From assembly GCF_002285265.1 (NCBI RefSeq), contig NZ_NSJB01000006.1:1-64000 (forward strand): a DNA stretch of 64,000 nt, in the 5' to 3' direction. Made by a program: the position numbers and the translations under genes. The notes below the pieces were generated by a model. It was given only the letters and a program-made list of their open reading frames with translations, had not been told where the DNA came from and searched no databases. Every line of letters starts with the position of its first letter. Position 1 is the stretch's first letter. Below, piece after piece: positions 18,951 through 26,681 of this stretch. This stretch comes from Vandammella animalimorsus (GTDB taxonomy: Bacteria; Pseudomonadota; Gammaproteobacteria; Burkholderiales; Burkholderiaceae_C).

Positions 18951-19511
18951 ATGGCCCGCATGCCCACCCCCAAGCCCACGCCAGAGCACGACAGGCCGCC
19001 GCGCAGCGCCCCGGCGCGGCTGCGCCCCTGGATGATCTGGCTGGTGTGGATGCTCGTCATCGGCGCCATGTACCTGCTGATGGACAGGCTGCTGGCGCCA
19101 GCCCCGGCCGTCCAGATCACAAGCGCCAATGGCAGCGCCGCCCTGCAGTTGCCCCGGCACCGCGATGGCCACTTCTACGTACAAGGCGCCATCAACGGCG
19201 CGCCAGTCCAATTCATGGTCGACACCGGCGCCAGCCTGGTCTCGGTCAGCGACGCGCTGGCCGACGCCGCCCGGCTGCACGGCGGGCGCCAGACCACCTT
19301 CAGCACCGCCAACGGCACCCGGCCAGGGCGCGTGGTGCGCGCCGCCAGCCTGCGCCTGGGCGACTTCACGCTGAAAAACATCGAAATTGGCACTGGCCTG
19401 AACATGGGCCGGGGCGAGCCGGCCCTGCTCGGCCAGAACGTGCTGCGGCATTTCCACGTCACCATGGAGGGCGACACCATGGTGCTGCGCCCGCGTCAGC
19501 CGGCACCGTAG
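18951..19511 (+). CDS. Membrane-anchored retropepsin-like aspartic protease (TIGR02281-type)
   Basis: A 186-residue protein with a cytoplasmic Pro-rich tail, one membrane helix (MIWLVWMLVIGAMYLLM, about residues 28-44) and a periplasmic retropepsin-like domain. The catalytic motif is VDTGASLVSVS at about 90-100 (Asp 91), and the conserved second strand pair ends with LLGQNVLRHF. Such clan AA proteases act as dimers because each chain has one catalytic Asp; their targets in bacteria are mostly unknown. A second ATG at 18960 is equally plausible as start. It lies 33 bases after mutT and is convergent with the TetR gene. Confidence 0.85.
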   Translation: MARMPTPKPTPEHDRPPRSAPARLRPWMIWLVWMLVIGAMYLLMDRLLAPAPAVQITSANGSAALQLPRHRDGHFYVQGAINGAPVQFMVDTGASLVSVSDALADAARLHGGRQTTFSTANGTRPGRVVRAASLRLGDFTLKNIEIGTGLNMGRGEPALLGQNVLRHFHVTMEGDTMVLRPRQPAP

Positions 19512-19553
19512 CAGCGGGCTTGCGCTGCGGTTTGCGCACAGCAGGCTGGTATG

Positions 19554-20222
19554 TCACGCCGCTGGCGGCGCCAGCAAAATGCGCTCCACCGCGCTGCGCC
19601 GCTCGGCCCGCACGCTGGCCGGAAGGTTTGCGCCCACATTCGACTCGGCCAGGATGTAGCTGTAGAGCATGAAGGCCCTGGCCTGGGCTTCGGGCAGGCT
19701 GAACTGCAAGGCCACAAAACACTGGGCGATGTAGGACAGGCGATGCGCATCGACCGCAGCCACCGCCTGGTAGGCCAATTCATCACGCCGCGCCCAGGCG
19801 CGAATGGCCAGCTCGATCGAGGCCGCGCGCTTGGCCGATTGGCCGCGTTGGGGCAGTGACAGCAACTCAGCGATCAGCTCCTTGGGCGTAGCCCCTTGGC
19901 GCTCGAAACGCACGATGACCTGATGGGTCGAGGCATCGCGCCAACTCTCCAACAAGCGCGCCAGCAAGTCCTCCCGGTCGGTGAAGTGCCAATAAAAACT
20001 GCCACGGGTGATGCCCAGGCGCTTGGCCAGCGCATCCACATTCACGGCATCGATGCTTTTCTGCACCAGCAGCTCCATGGCGGCGTCGATCCAGTCCTGG
20101 GGCGTGAGCTGGACGCGCGCCGGGCGGGAGGCCTTTTTTTGCGCCTGCTTCTGCGCGCGGGCGGCGGTGCGTGACAAAGGCGGCTGAGAGGATGAGTCGG
20201 CGGGTTTGGTGCTGCTGGGCAT
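19554..20222 (-). CDS. TetR-family transcriptional regulator of the aromatic operon
   Basis: A 222-residue TetR regulator. The N-terminal 38 residues are Lys/Ala/Gln-rich, then the DNA-binding domain: TPQDWIDAAMELL followed by the helix-turn-helix VDALAKRLGITRGSFYWHF near residues 62-80. The helical C-terminus would hold the ligand pocket. It is divergent from the aromatic operon across a 161-base gap containing two related inverted repeats, one close to each start. The simplest reading is an autoregulating repressor released by a pathway substrate or intermediate. Nothing in the sequence reveals the ligand, and an activator role cannot be excluded. Confidence 0.9.
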   Translation of the reverse strand: MPSSTKPADSSSQPPLSRTAARAQKQAQKKASRPARVQLTPQDWIDAAMELLVQKSIDAVNVDALAKRLGITRGSFYWHFTDREDLLARLLESWRDASTHQVIVRFERQGATPKELIAELLSLPQRGQSAKRAASIELAIRAWARRDELAYQAVAAVDAHRLSYIAQCFVALQFSLPEAQARAFMLYSYILAESNVGANLPASVRAERRSAVERILLAPPAA

Positions 20223-20260
20223 GAGGAACTCCTGGAGACGGGCGAAGACGGGATTCAGAC

Positions 20261-20280
20261 ATTCACATACGAATGTGAAT
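20261..20280. promoter_or_regulatory. Candidate TetR operator 1
   Basis: ATTCACATACGAATGTGAAT is an inverted repeat with perfect 8-base arms (ATTCACAT / ATGTGAAT) around a 4-base centre, 39 bases upstream of the TetR start. It shares CACATACRAAT with operator 2. Size and symmetry suit a TetR dimer. Confidence 0.65.
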
Positions 20281-20354
20281 TGAATAGTGGTAAATACCTA
20301 GGTGTATTCCTCTATAAAAAATCGCTGGATCAAACAACTGCTCCATCAATACAA

Positions 20355-20374
20355 TACACATACAAATCTGTATG
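20355..20374. promoter_or_regulatory. Candidate TetR operator 2
   Basis: TACACATACAAATCTGTATG contains CATACA and TGTATG arms around AATC and shares CACATACRAAT with operator 1. It ends 9 bases before the first operon ATG, just where bound protein would block transcription. An additional palindrome, ACCTAGGT (20296-20303) within AATACCTAGGTGTATT, lies between the two sites. Confidence 0.55.
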
Positions 20375-20383
20375 GAGAACAAC

Positions 20384-21202
20384 ATGAACCACGATGGAAT
20401 CGGCAAGACGCTGGTGGCCGCCGACCACCAGACCAACTATTTTGACGAGGGGCAAGGCAAGCCCTTGTTCCTGTTGCACGGCTCGGGGCCGGGCGTTTCC
20501 GGGTGGACGAACTGGAGCAAGGTCATGCCCGAGCTGGCGCGCCAGTTCCGCGTGGTGGTGCCCGACATCGCCGGCTTTGGCTTCACCGAATTCAAGGAAG
20601 GCAACCAGTACGACATCAAGCTGTGGACCCGGCACCTGCTGGGCATCATGGACGCGCTGCAAATCGAAAAGGCCTCGTTTGTTGGCAACTCCTTCGGCGG
20701 CGCATTGGCCATCGGCCTGGCGCTGTTCAAGCCCGAGCGGGTGGACAAGCTGGTACTGCTGGGCACGCCAGCGGGCGAGTTTGAACAAACCCCCGGCCTG
20801 CGCTCGGCCTGGGAGTACGAGCCTTCGATGGAGAACATGGAGCGCACCATGCGCCTGTTCCCCTTCGATCAAAGCATCATCACCGAAGAAATGGTGCGCA
20901 CCCGCTATGAGGCCAGCGCCCGCCCTGGCGCGCAGGATGCGCTGCGCAAGCTCATCCCCAAACCGCGCACGGAAGGGGTGACCATGGTCAAAGGCTTTCC
21001 CGAGGCGTCGCTGGAGCAAATCCAGGCGCCGACACTGGTGCTGCATGGGCGCGAAGACCGCGTGGTGCCGCTGCAATGCGGCATGCTGCTGGGGCAAACC
21101 ATTCCAGCGGCCGATCTGCACGTCTTCGGGCGCTGCGGGCACTGGGTGCAAACCGAGCGCCGCGCGGACTTCCTCCAACTCGTTGCCAACTTCTGCGAGT
21201 AA
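20384..21202 (+). CDS. Meta-cleavage product hydrolase (alpha/beta hydrolase)
   Basis: A 272-residue alpha/beta hydrolase of the group that splits C-C bonds in meta-cleavage products (BphD, XylF, CarC, MhpC relatives). It gives 2-hydroxypenta-2,4-dienoate plus a carboxylic acid. The oxyanion loop HGSGPG is at residues 32-37, the nucleophile elbow GNSFGG has Ser 103, the acid is Asp 225 (HGREDRVVPL), and the base is His 253 (CGHWVQ). The ATG at 20384 is preferred over one at 20372 because GGAG ends about 6 bases before it. First gene of the operon, with the ring-cleavage genes next; this order recalls carbazole car clusters, where hydrolase and CarBaBb are adjacent. Confidence 0.9.
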   Translation: MNHDGIGKTLVAADHQTNYFDEGQGKPLFLLHGSGPGVSGWTNWSKVMPELARQFRVVVPDIAGFGFTEFKEGNQYDIKLWTRHLLGIMDALQIEKASFVGNSFGGALAIGLALFKPERVDKLVLLGTPAGEFEQTPGLRSAWEYEPSMENMERTMRLFPFDQSIITEEMVRTRYEASARPGAQDALRKLIPKPRTEGVTMVKGFPEASLEQIQAPTLVLHGREDRVVPLQCGMLLGQTIPAADLHVFGRCGHWVQTERRADFLQLVANFCE

Positions 21203-21206
21203 TGCC

Positions 21207-21503
21207 ATGAGCCGCAATGTCATTGAGAGGGTGTTGCACCAATTGACCGTGGACCGAAGCGCCAAGCAGCGCTTTCGCGAGGATGCGGATGGCTACCTGG
21301 CGCGTTTTGCGCTGAGCGAGCACGAACGCAGCTTGCTCAAGGGCTTTGACGTGGCCGCGCTGCAGCAAATGGGCGTCAATCCCATGCTGACCATGGGCTT
21401 CTGGCAAGAACTGGCGCCCACGCGCGACATGCGCCAGTACATGCGGGCCTTGCGCCCCGTGGCCGATGGCGAGGCCGTGCACGTCGCCGCCATCAAGCAG
21501 TAA
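21207..21503 (+). CDS. Extradiol dioxygenase small (LigA-type) subunit
   Basis: A 98-residue all-helical protein of the LigA family, the small subunit of class III extradiol dioxygenases. Characteristic parts are FREDADGYLARFALSEHERSLLKG and DVAALQQMGVNPMLTMGFW. In protocatechuate 4,5-dioxygenase (LigAB) and aminobiphenyl-diol dioxygenase (CarBaBb) the small chain shapes and covers the active site of the large chain. Its start lies four bases after the hydrolase stop. The partner large subunit follows after 92 bases that contain a strong hairpin, an unusual separation for two subunits of one enzyme. Confidence 0.82.
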   Translation: MSRNVIERVLHQLTVDRSAKQRFREDADGYLARFALSEHERSLLKGFDVAALQQMGVNPMLTMGFWQELAPTRDMRQYMRALRPVADGEAVHVAAIKQ

Positions 21504-21535
21504 GCACTTCCCCATTTTTGTATTGCTCAATGCCA

Positions 21536-21557
21536 GCAGCGCCCCAAAGGGCGCTGC
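21536..21557 (+). other. Intercistronic hairpin between LigA- and LigB-type genes
   Basis: GCAGCGCCC (21536-21544), loop CAAA, GGGCGCTGC (21549-21557): a perfect 9-base GC-rich stem in the mRNA. No T-tract follows, so it is not an ordinary terminator. It may protect or process the message and set the ratio of the two subunits. Confidence 0.7.
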
Positions 21558-21595
21558 AAGGCAGGGGCGACTGTACCGTAAAAAAGGTGTGAACC

Positions 21596-22435
21596 ATGGG
21601 AAAAATCGTAGGCGGCTTTCTGGTGCCGCATGACCCGGTGATGTTTGTGGCGCCGCAGGCACCCGCGCAGGAAATCCGCGACCGCATGTGGGGCGCATTC
21701 GAGCAATGCGCGCAGCGTTTGGCCGCGCTCAAGGCCGATGCCGTCGTGGTGGTCGGCTCCGACCATTACATGTTGTTTGGCACTTCATGCCTGCCGGCTT
21801 TTCTGATTGGCACGGGCGATGTGGACGGGCCGCTGGATCAGCTCCCCGGCCTGCGCCGCGAAACCATCCCCGCGCACGAGGCGCTGGCGGGCTTCATCGC
21901 CTCGCATGGCCGCGCCAACGGTCTGGATTGGGCCGTGGCGCGCGCTCTGACCGTCGATCACGCCATCGCCATTCCAGAGCAAAAAATCATCAAGCCTGCG
22001 CGTGAGGCGGGCCAGAGCATCGGCACCGTGCCTGTTTATCTGGCCTCTGGCGTCGACCCCTACATCACGCTGGCGCGCGCGGCCCAGGTGGGGCGCGGCA
22101 TCCGCCAGGCCGTGGAAGCCTTTGAGGAAGACGTGCGGGTAGCCGTCATCGGCAGCGGCGGCCTCAGCCACTGGGTCGGCACGGCAGACATGGGCCGGGT
22201 CAGCGAGGCTTTTGACCGCCGCATTCTCGATTTCGCCCTGCGCGGCGATGTGGACGGCATGGCCGCGCTGACGGACGAATACATCCTCGCCGAAGGCGGC
22301 AACGGCGGCATGGAAATCCGCAATTGGCTGTGCGCCATGGCCGCCGCAGGCCCCTACACGGGCGAGCTGATCGACTACGCGCCCGTGCCCGAGTGGGTCA
22401 CTGGCCTGGGTTTCGTGCACATGCAAGTCCGCTGA
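21596..22435 (+). CDS. Class III extradiol ring-cleavage dioxygenase, large (LigB-type) subunit
   Basis: A 279-residue LigB-superfamily catalytic subunit that cleaves a catechol-type ring next to its hydroxyls using Fe(II) and O2. The predicted iron ligands are His 12 (VPHDP), His 57 (GSDHYM) and Glu 240 (GGMEIRNW); His 192 (GGLSHW) is the likely acid-base residue. All are in the places expected from LigB. Length is close to LigB and CarBb. Together with the 98-residue small subunit it should give a heteromeric enzyme. The substrate could be a substituted catechol made by the Rieske dioxygenase and dihydrodiol dehydrogenase of the same operon; sequence alone does not say which. Confidence 0.88.
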   Translation: MGKIVGGFLVPHDPVMFVAPQAPAQEIRDRMWGAFEQCAQRLAALKADAVVVVGSDHYMLFGTSCLPAFLIGTGDVDGPLDQLPGLRRETIPAHEALAGFIASHGRANGLDWAVARALTVDHAIAIPEQKIIKPAREAGQSIGTVPVYLASGVDPYITLARAAQVGRGIRQAVEAFEEDVRVAVIGSGGLSHWVGTADMGRVSEAFDRRILDFALRGDVDGMAALTDEYILAEGGNGGMEIRNWLCAMAAAGPYTGELIDYAPVPEWVTGLGFVHMQVR

Positions 22436-22460
22436 TCACGCATTTGAAAGGAGACCAGCC

Positions 22461-22808
22461 ATGAGCCAAAAAGTGTTTCTGATGCGCCGCGACGAACTGG
22501 AAGACGGCCAGGTGCGCAAGGTTGTCAGCCCCGGCGGCTGCCCTATTGCCGTGTACCGCGTCGAAGGCCAGTTCTACGCCACGCACGACATCTGCACCCA
22601 TGCCACCGCCTCGCTGTCCGAAGGCGAGATCGTCGATGGCGACCTGATCGCCTGCCCGGTGCACGACGGCATGTTCCACATCCCCACCGGGCAGGCCGTG
22701 GGCTTTCCCTGCGAGGTGGACTTGCAGACCTACAAGATCATCGAAGAGGGCGACGAAATTCACGCCGATCTTTCCCAGCCTTCGGATGCCAGCCAGGCAT
22801 CCATCTGA
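22461..22808 (+). CDS. Rieske [2Fe-2S] ferredoxin of the ring-hydroxylating dioxygenase
   Basis: A 115-residue soluble Rieske ferredoxin that carries electrons from the reductase (32708) to the terminal oxygenase. Cluster ligands are Cys 45 and His 47 (ICTHA) and Cys 65 and His 68 (CPVHDG). The pattern EGEIVDGDLIACPVHDG is like BphF/BphA3, TodB and CarAc. A good Shine-Dalgarno (AAAGGAG) precedes the ATG. It sits directly before the oxygenase alpha gene, while the reductase gene is nine genes further downstream. Confidence 0.92.
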   Translation: MSQKVFLMRRDELEDGQVRKVVSPGGCPIAVYRVEGQFYATHDICTHATASLSEGEIVDGDLIACPVHDGMFHIPTGQAVGFPCEVDLQTYKIIEEGDEIHADLSQPSDASQASI

Positions 22809-22834
22809 CCCCCAGAAGAGACGGAGACACCACG

Positions 22835-24253
22835 ATGAGCACCACCCACGACAAAGCTTGCAGCGGCAACTGCACGCACGACCGCCTGCTGCAACCGGCC
22901 TCCACGCCGCCGCTGCCCAACCTGGAGCAACTGGCCGATTTCGAGCGCGGCACCCTATCGCGGCGTGTGTACTGGGATGATCTGGTCTATCAGCAAGAGC
23001 TGGAGAAAATCTTTGGCCGCTGCTGGCTGTTCCTGGGCCATGAGTCGCAACTGCCCAAGCCCGGCGACTTCCTCACCACCTACATGGCCGAAGACCACGT
23101 CATCCTGGTGCGCCAGCGCGATGGCAGCCTCAAGGCCTTTCTCAACACCTGCCCGCACCGGGGCAACCGCATCAGCTTCAGCGACTTTGGCAACGCCCGC
23201 AGCTTCGTGTGCAACTACCACGGCTGGAGCTTTGGCATCGACGGCGCGCTCAAAGGCATGGCCGGACAAGAGCTGTTCGACGCCAGCGGCATGAAAAGCG
23301 CCGAGCACGGCCTGCACCCGGTGGCGCAAGTGGCCTCCTACAAGGGGCTGGTCTTCGGCAACATGGACCCGAATGCGCCGCCGCTGTCGGAATACCTGGG
23401 CGACTTTCGCTACTACCTGGATGTGATGCTGGACATGGACGGCCAGGGCACGGAGTTCGTCGGCGGCCCGGTCAAATCGGTCATCCACTGCAACTGGAAG
23501 GTGCCTACCGAAAACTTCATTGGCGACATCTACCACGCGCTGTGGACGCACGACAGCGCCGCCCGCGCCGTGCTCGGCGGCGCCGTGGCCGAGGTGTACA
23601 AGGACGAGCACTCCTTCCACGTCAACCACAACGGCCACGGCTGGGAGTTCAACCTCGACACCGTGGGCAACTGCGCCACGCTGGGCGACAAGGAGCTGCG
23701 CAAATACCTCTACGGCATCCAGCCCACCGTGGCCTCTCGCCTGGGCGAGCTGCGCTCCAAGATGATTGGCGCCATCTCCTCGTGCAGCGTGTTTCCCAAC
23801 ATGTCGTTCCTGCCGGGGCAAAACACCTTCCGCGTCTGGCAGCCGCGCGGGCCGGGGCGCATCGAATTGCACACCTGGACGCTGGTGAACAAATCCGCCC
23901 CGCAAGACATCAAGGAACGCTGGCGCAAAGGGGCCATGCTGACCTTCTCGCCCAGCGGCATTTTCGAGATGGACGATGGCGAGAACTTCGAGTTCTCCAC
24001 CCGCACCAACGCCGGCTTTCTCACCCGCCAGCAAAACCTGTACATGGGCCTGGGGCTGGGATCGCGCCTGCAAGACACCGAGCTGCCCTGCAACGTCTAT
24101 CGCAACCAGGTCAACGAAGCCAACCAGCGCGCCTTCTACCGCCGCTGGCTGGACTTGATGCAAGCGCAAAGCTGGGCCGACGTGCCCGTGCGCGACCCCA
24201 ACCGCCTGGACGAATCCGCCTTCCACCACGATGCCCCGCAGGAGGCCGCATGA
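22835..24253 (+). CDS. Aromatic ring-hydroxylating dioxygenase, alpha subunit
   Basis: A 472-residue terminal oxygenase alpha chain. The N-terminal Rieske domain has Cys 106/His 108 (CPHRGN) and Cys 126/His 129 (CNYHGW). The catalytic domain has the mononuclear iron ligands His 234 and His 239 in DIYHALWTH with the bridging Asp 231. A late acidic segment (FEMDDGENFE) probably supplies the third ligand. It belongs broadly with the toluene/biphenyl/phenylpropionate group that makes cis-dihydrodiols. I cannot assign a substrate. Its TGA overlaps the beta gene ATG, as expected for an alpha3-beta3 enzyme. The first 35 residues, with CSGNC, are not typical. Confidence 0.92.
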   Translation: MSTTHDKACSGNCTHDRLLQPASTPPLPNLEQLADFERGTLSRRVYWDDLVYQQELEKIFGRCWLFLGHESQLPKPGDFLTTYMAEDHVILVRQRDGSLKAFLNTCPHRGNRISFSDFGNARSFVCNYHGWSFGIDGALKGMAGQELFDASGMKSAEHGLHPVAQVASYKGLVFGNMDPNAPPLSEYLGDFRYYLDVMLDMDGQGTEFVGGPVKSVIHCNWKVPTENFIGDIYHALWTHDSAARAVLGGAVAEVYKDEHSFHVNHNGHGWEFNLDTVGNCATLGDKELRKYLYGIQPTVASRLGELRSKMIGAISSCSVFPNMSFLPGQNTFRVWQPRGPGRIELHTWTLVNKSAPQDIKERWRKGAMLTFSPSGIFEMDDGENFEFSTRTNAGFLTRQQNLYMGLGLGSRLQDTELPCNVYRNQVNEANQRAFYRRWLDLMQAQSWADVPVRDPNRLDESAFHHDAPQEAA

Positions 24254-24813
24254 ACAAGCCCGCCACCAACACCCCCGGCACAGCCGCTGCCGCCCCCGCC
24301 GAAATCCCCGTGGACGCTGAACTGGCGCGCCGCATTGAGCAACTGCTCTACCGCGAAGCGCGCCTGCTGGATGAGGAAAAGTGGGATCAATGGCTGGCCC
24401 TGATGGCCGAAGACATCCACTACTGGATGCCCGCCGTGGAAAACCGCCGCCGCGCCGACAAGCTCGGCGCCTGGGAACCCGGGCGCGGCGCGTACTACGA
24501 CGACAGCCTGCGCGAGCTGACCATCCGCGTCTCGCGCTTCAAGCAGCCATCGGCCTGGGCCGAAGACCCGGCCACGCGCTGCGTGCACGTCATCAGCAAT
24601 GTGGAGTGCTTTCGCACCGAAGTCGAGGGCGAATACCGCGTGCATTCCAACTTCGTCAACTACCGCAGCCGGGGCGAGGCCGACAACGACATGCTGGTGG
24701 GCCGCCGCGAAGACCTCTGGCGCGAAACCGAGCACGGTTGGCGGCTGGCGCGGCGCACCATTCTCATCACGCAATCGCTGTTCATGTCCAAAAACCTCAA
24801 CACCTTCTTGTAA
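24250..24813 (+). CDS. Aromatic ring-hydroxylating dioxygenase, beta subunit
   Basis: A 187-residue small subunit of the Rieske dioxygenase, with the NTF2-like (SnoaL-type) fold of BphE/HcaF relatives. Typical motifs are LLYREARLLDEEKWDQWLAL, EDIHYWMPAVENRR, a YYDDSLRELTIRV segment and RVHSNFVNYRSRGE. It has no catalytic residues and stabilises the hexamer. The ATG overlaps the alpha stop by four bases (ATGA), ensuring coupled translation. The first 20 residues are Pro/Ala/Thr-rich and likely disordered. Confidence 0.92.
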   Translation: MNKPATNTPGTAAAAPAEIPVDAELARRIEQLLYREARLLDEEKWDQWLALMAEDIHYWMPAVENRRRADKLGAWEPGRGAYYDDSLRELTIRVSRFKQPSAWAEDPATRCVHVISNVECFRTEVEGEYRVHSNFVNYRSRGEADNDMLVGRREDLWRETEHGWRLARRTILITQSLFMSKNLNTFL

Positions 24814-24825
24814 GCGGAGGTCGGC

Positions 24826-25638
24826 ATGCAATGGCTTCAAGATGATGTGGCCCTGGTCACAGGGGCTGGCTCGGGCATCGGGCGCGCCGTGCTCAAGCGA
24901 TTTCTGGACGAAGGCGCGCGCGGCGTGGGCGCGCTGGTGCGCAGCGACGAGCACGTCGCCTCGCTCCAGCAGGAGTTTGGCGAGCGCGTCGTGGTCGTGC
25001 AGGGCGACGTGCGCAGCGGCAGCGACAACCAGAGGGCCGTGGACGCCACGCTGGCGCGCTTTGGCAAGCTCGACACCCTGGTGGCCAACGCCGGCGTGTG
25101 GGATTTTTTCGCCAGCCTGCAAAAGCTCTCGCTGGAGGAGCTGGATCGGGCCTTTGACGAAATCTTCGCCGTCAACGTCAAAGGCTATGTACTGGCTGCG
25201 CGCGCGGCCATGCAGGCACTGCGCGAAAGCCGCGGCAGCATGATTTTCACGCTCTCCAACGCGGCCTTCTACCCCGGCGGCGGCGGGCCGCTGTACGTGG
25301 CCTCCAAGCACGCGGGCGTTGGCCTGGTGCGCCAACTGGCCTACGAACTGGCGCCGCTGGTGCGCGTCAACGCCGTGGCTCCGGGCGGCACGCAAACGCC
25401 ACTGCGCGGCCCGGCCAGCCTGGGCAAGCACGACAAGCGCCTCTCGGCCCTGCCGGGCTTCGAGCAGGCCGTGGCCGATGCCATGCCGCTGGGCTTCATG
25501 GCCCAGCCGCAAGACCACACCGGGCACTACGTGCTGCTGGCCTCGCGCACCAATTCGCCAGCCACCACCGCCACCATCATCCACAGCGATGGCGGCTGGG
25601 AAATTCGCGGCACGGCCCGCGCCGGGAGCGCGCCATGA
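24826..25638 (+). CDS. cis-Dihydrodiol dehydrogenase (SDR, BphB/HcaB-like)
   Basis: A 270-residue short-chain dehydrogenase that oxidises the cis-dihydrodiol from the Rieske dioxygenase to the catechol with NAD+. The cofactor motif TGAGSGIG is at residues 12-19 and NAG near 88-90. The catalytic Ser 144, Tyr 157 and Lys 161 (YVASK) are in order. The long C-terminal part with RVNAVAPGGTQTPLRGP is typical of BphB-type dihydrodiol dehydrogenases, as is the length. A Shine-Dalgarno (CGGAGG) precedes the ATG and the stop overlaps the flavoprotein gene by ATGA. Confidence 0.92.
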   Translation: MQWLQDDVALVTGAGSGIGRAVLKRFLDEGARGVGALVRSDEHVASLQQEFGERVVVVQGDVRSGSDNQRAVDATLARFGKLDTLVANAGVWDFFASLQKLSLEELDRAFDEIFAVNVKGYVLAARAAMQALRESRGSMIFTLSNAAFYPGGGGPLYVASKHAGVGLVRQLAYELAPLVRVNAVAPGGTQTPLRGPASLGKHDKRLSALPGFEQAVADAMPLGFMAQPQDHTGHYVLLASRTNSPATTATIIHSDGGWEIRGTARAGSAP

Positions 25639-26681
25639 CGATCCATTCCCCCGAACGCCTGCAAGCGCTCAGCGCGCCCCAGCGCCGCTTTCTGGAGCTG
25701 GTGCAAGGCTGGCGGCTGCCGCTGATGGCCGCGCCCATGTTCCTGGTCTCCGGCCCCGAGCTGGTCATCGCCTGCGCGCAAGCGGGCGTGGCCGGCAGCT
25801 TCCCGGCCGCCAACGCGCGCACCATTGCGCAACTGGACGAATGGATGGCGCGCACCGCCGCTGGCGTGGCGCAATGCGGCCCTGGCAGCGTGTTCTCCAT
25901 GAACATGATCGTGCACCGCACCTACGACCGCTTCGAGCAGGAAATGGCCCTGGTGCAGCGCTACCGGCCCGCCATCGTCTCCACCGCGCTGGGCAGCCCC
26001 GCGCGCGTGCTCGATGCCGTGCATGGCTACGGCGGCATCGTCGCCGCCGATGTCATCAGCCCCAAGCTGGCGCGCAAGGCCGCCGAGGCGGGCGCCGATG
26101 TGCTCATCCTCGTGGCCCAGGGCGCAGGCGGCCACACCGGGCAGTACAACCCCTTTGCCTTCATCGCCGAAGTGCGCCAGTTCTGGCAAGGGCCGCTGGG
26201 CCTGGCCGGGGCCATCAGCTCTGGGCGCGACATCCGCGCCGCCCAGTTGCTGGGGGCGGACTTCGTGCTGGCGGGCACGCGCTTTATCGCCGCCACGGAA
26301 AGCCTGGCAGCGCCCGCCTACCGCGAGCTGCTGGCGCACAGCGCCATGGAGGATCTGGTGCTCACCAGCGCTGTCTCGGGCGTGCCCGCCAACTGGCTGC
26401 GCCAGACGCTTGAGAGCGCGGGTATCTCCAGCGAAGCGACTGAAGCGGCACAAATCGACTCCGCCAGGATCGATTTTTCCGGCGACATCGCCGCAGGCAA
26501 AAAGGCCTGGAAGCACGTCTGGTCGGCCGGGCATGGCGTAGGCGCCGTGCAGCAGCCCCAACCTGCGGCGGCCATCGTGCAAGAGCTGCACGCGGGCTAT
26601 CTGCACACGCTGGCGCAAGAGTGCGAGCAAGCCAGCGCGCTCTACCAAAAAATGCATTCCCATCAAGAGGCCAAGGCATGA
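25635..26681 (+). CDS. Nitronate monooxygenase / FabK-family flavoprotein
   Basis: A 348-residue FMN-dependent TIM-barrel protein of the nitronate monooxygenase (2-nitropropane dioxygenase) family. Family marks are LPLMAAPMFLVSGPELVIAC at the N-terminus, QGAGGHTGQYNPFAFI with the FMN phosphate-binding Gly run and the conserved His-Thr-Gly, and GADFVLAGTRFIAATES. Relatives oxidise alkyl nitronates, while FabK relatives reduce enoyl thioesters. It is locked into the operon by ATGA overlaps on both sides, between the dihydrodiol dehydrogenase and the hydratase. Its job there is not obvious: detoxifying a nitro intermediate, or reducing the enoyl-CoA of an activated side chain, are both possible. 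Confidence 0.85.
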   Translation: MTIHSPERLQALSAPQRRFLELVQGWRLPLMAAPMFLVSGPELVIACAQAGVAGSFPAANARTIAQLDEWMARTAAGVAQCGPGSVFSMNMIVHRTYDRFEQEMALVQRYRPAIVSTALGSPARVLDAVHGYGGIVAADVISPKLARKAAEAGADVLILVAQGAGGHTGQYNPFAFIAEVRQFWQGPLGLAGAISSGRDIRAAQLLGADFVLAGTRFIAATESLAAPAYRELLAHSAMEDLVLTSAVSGVPANWLRQTLESAGISSEATEAAQIDSARIDFSGDIAAGKKAWKHVWSAGHGVGAVQQPQPAAAIVQELHAGYLHTLAQECEQASALYQKMHSHQEAKA

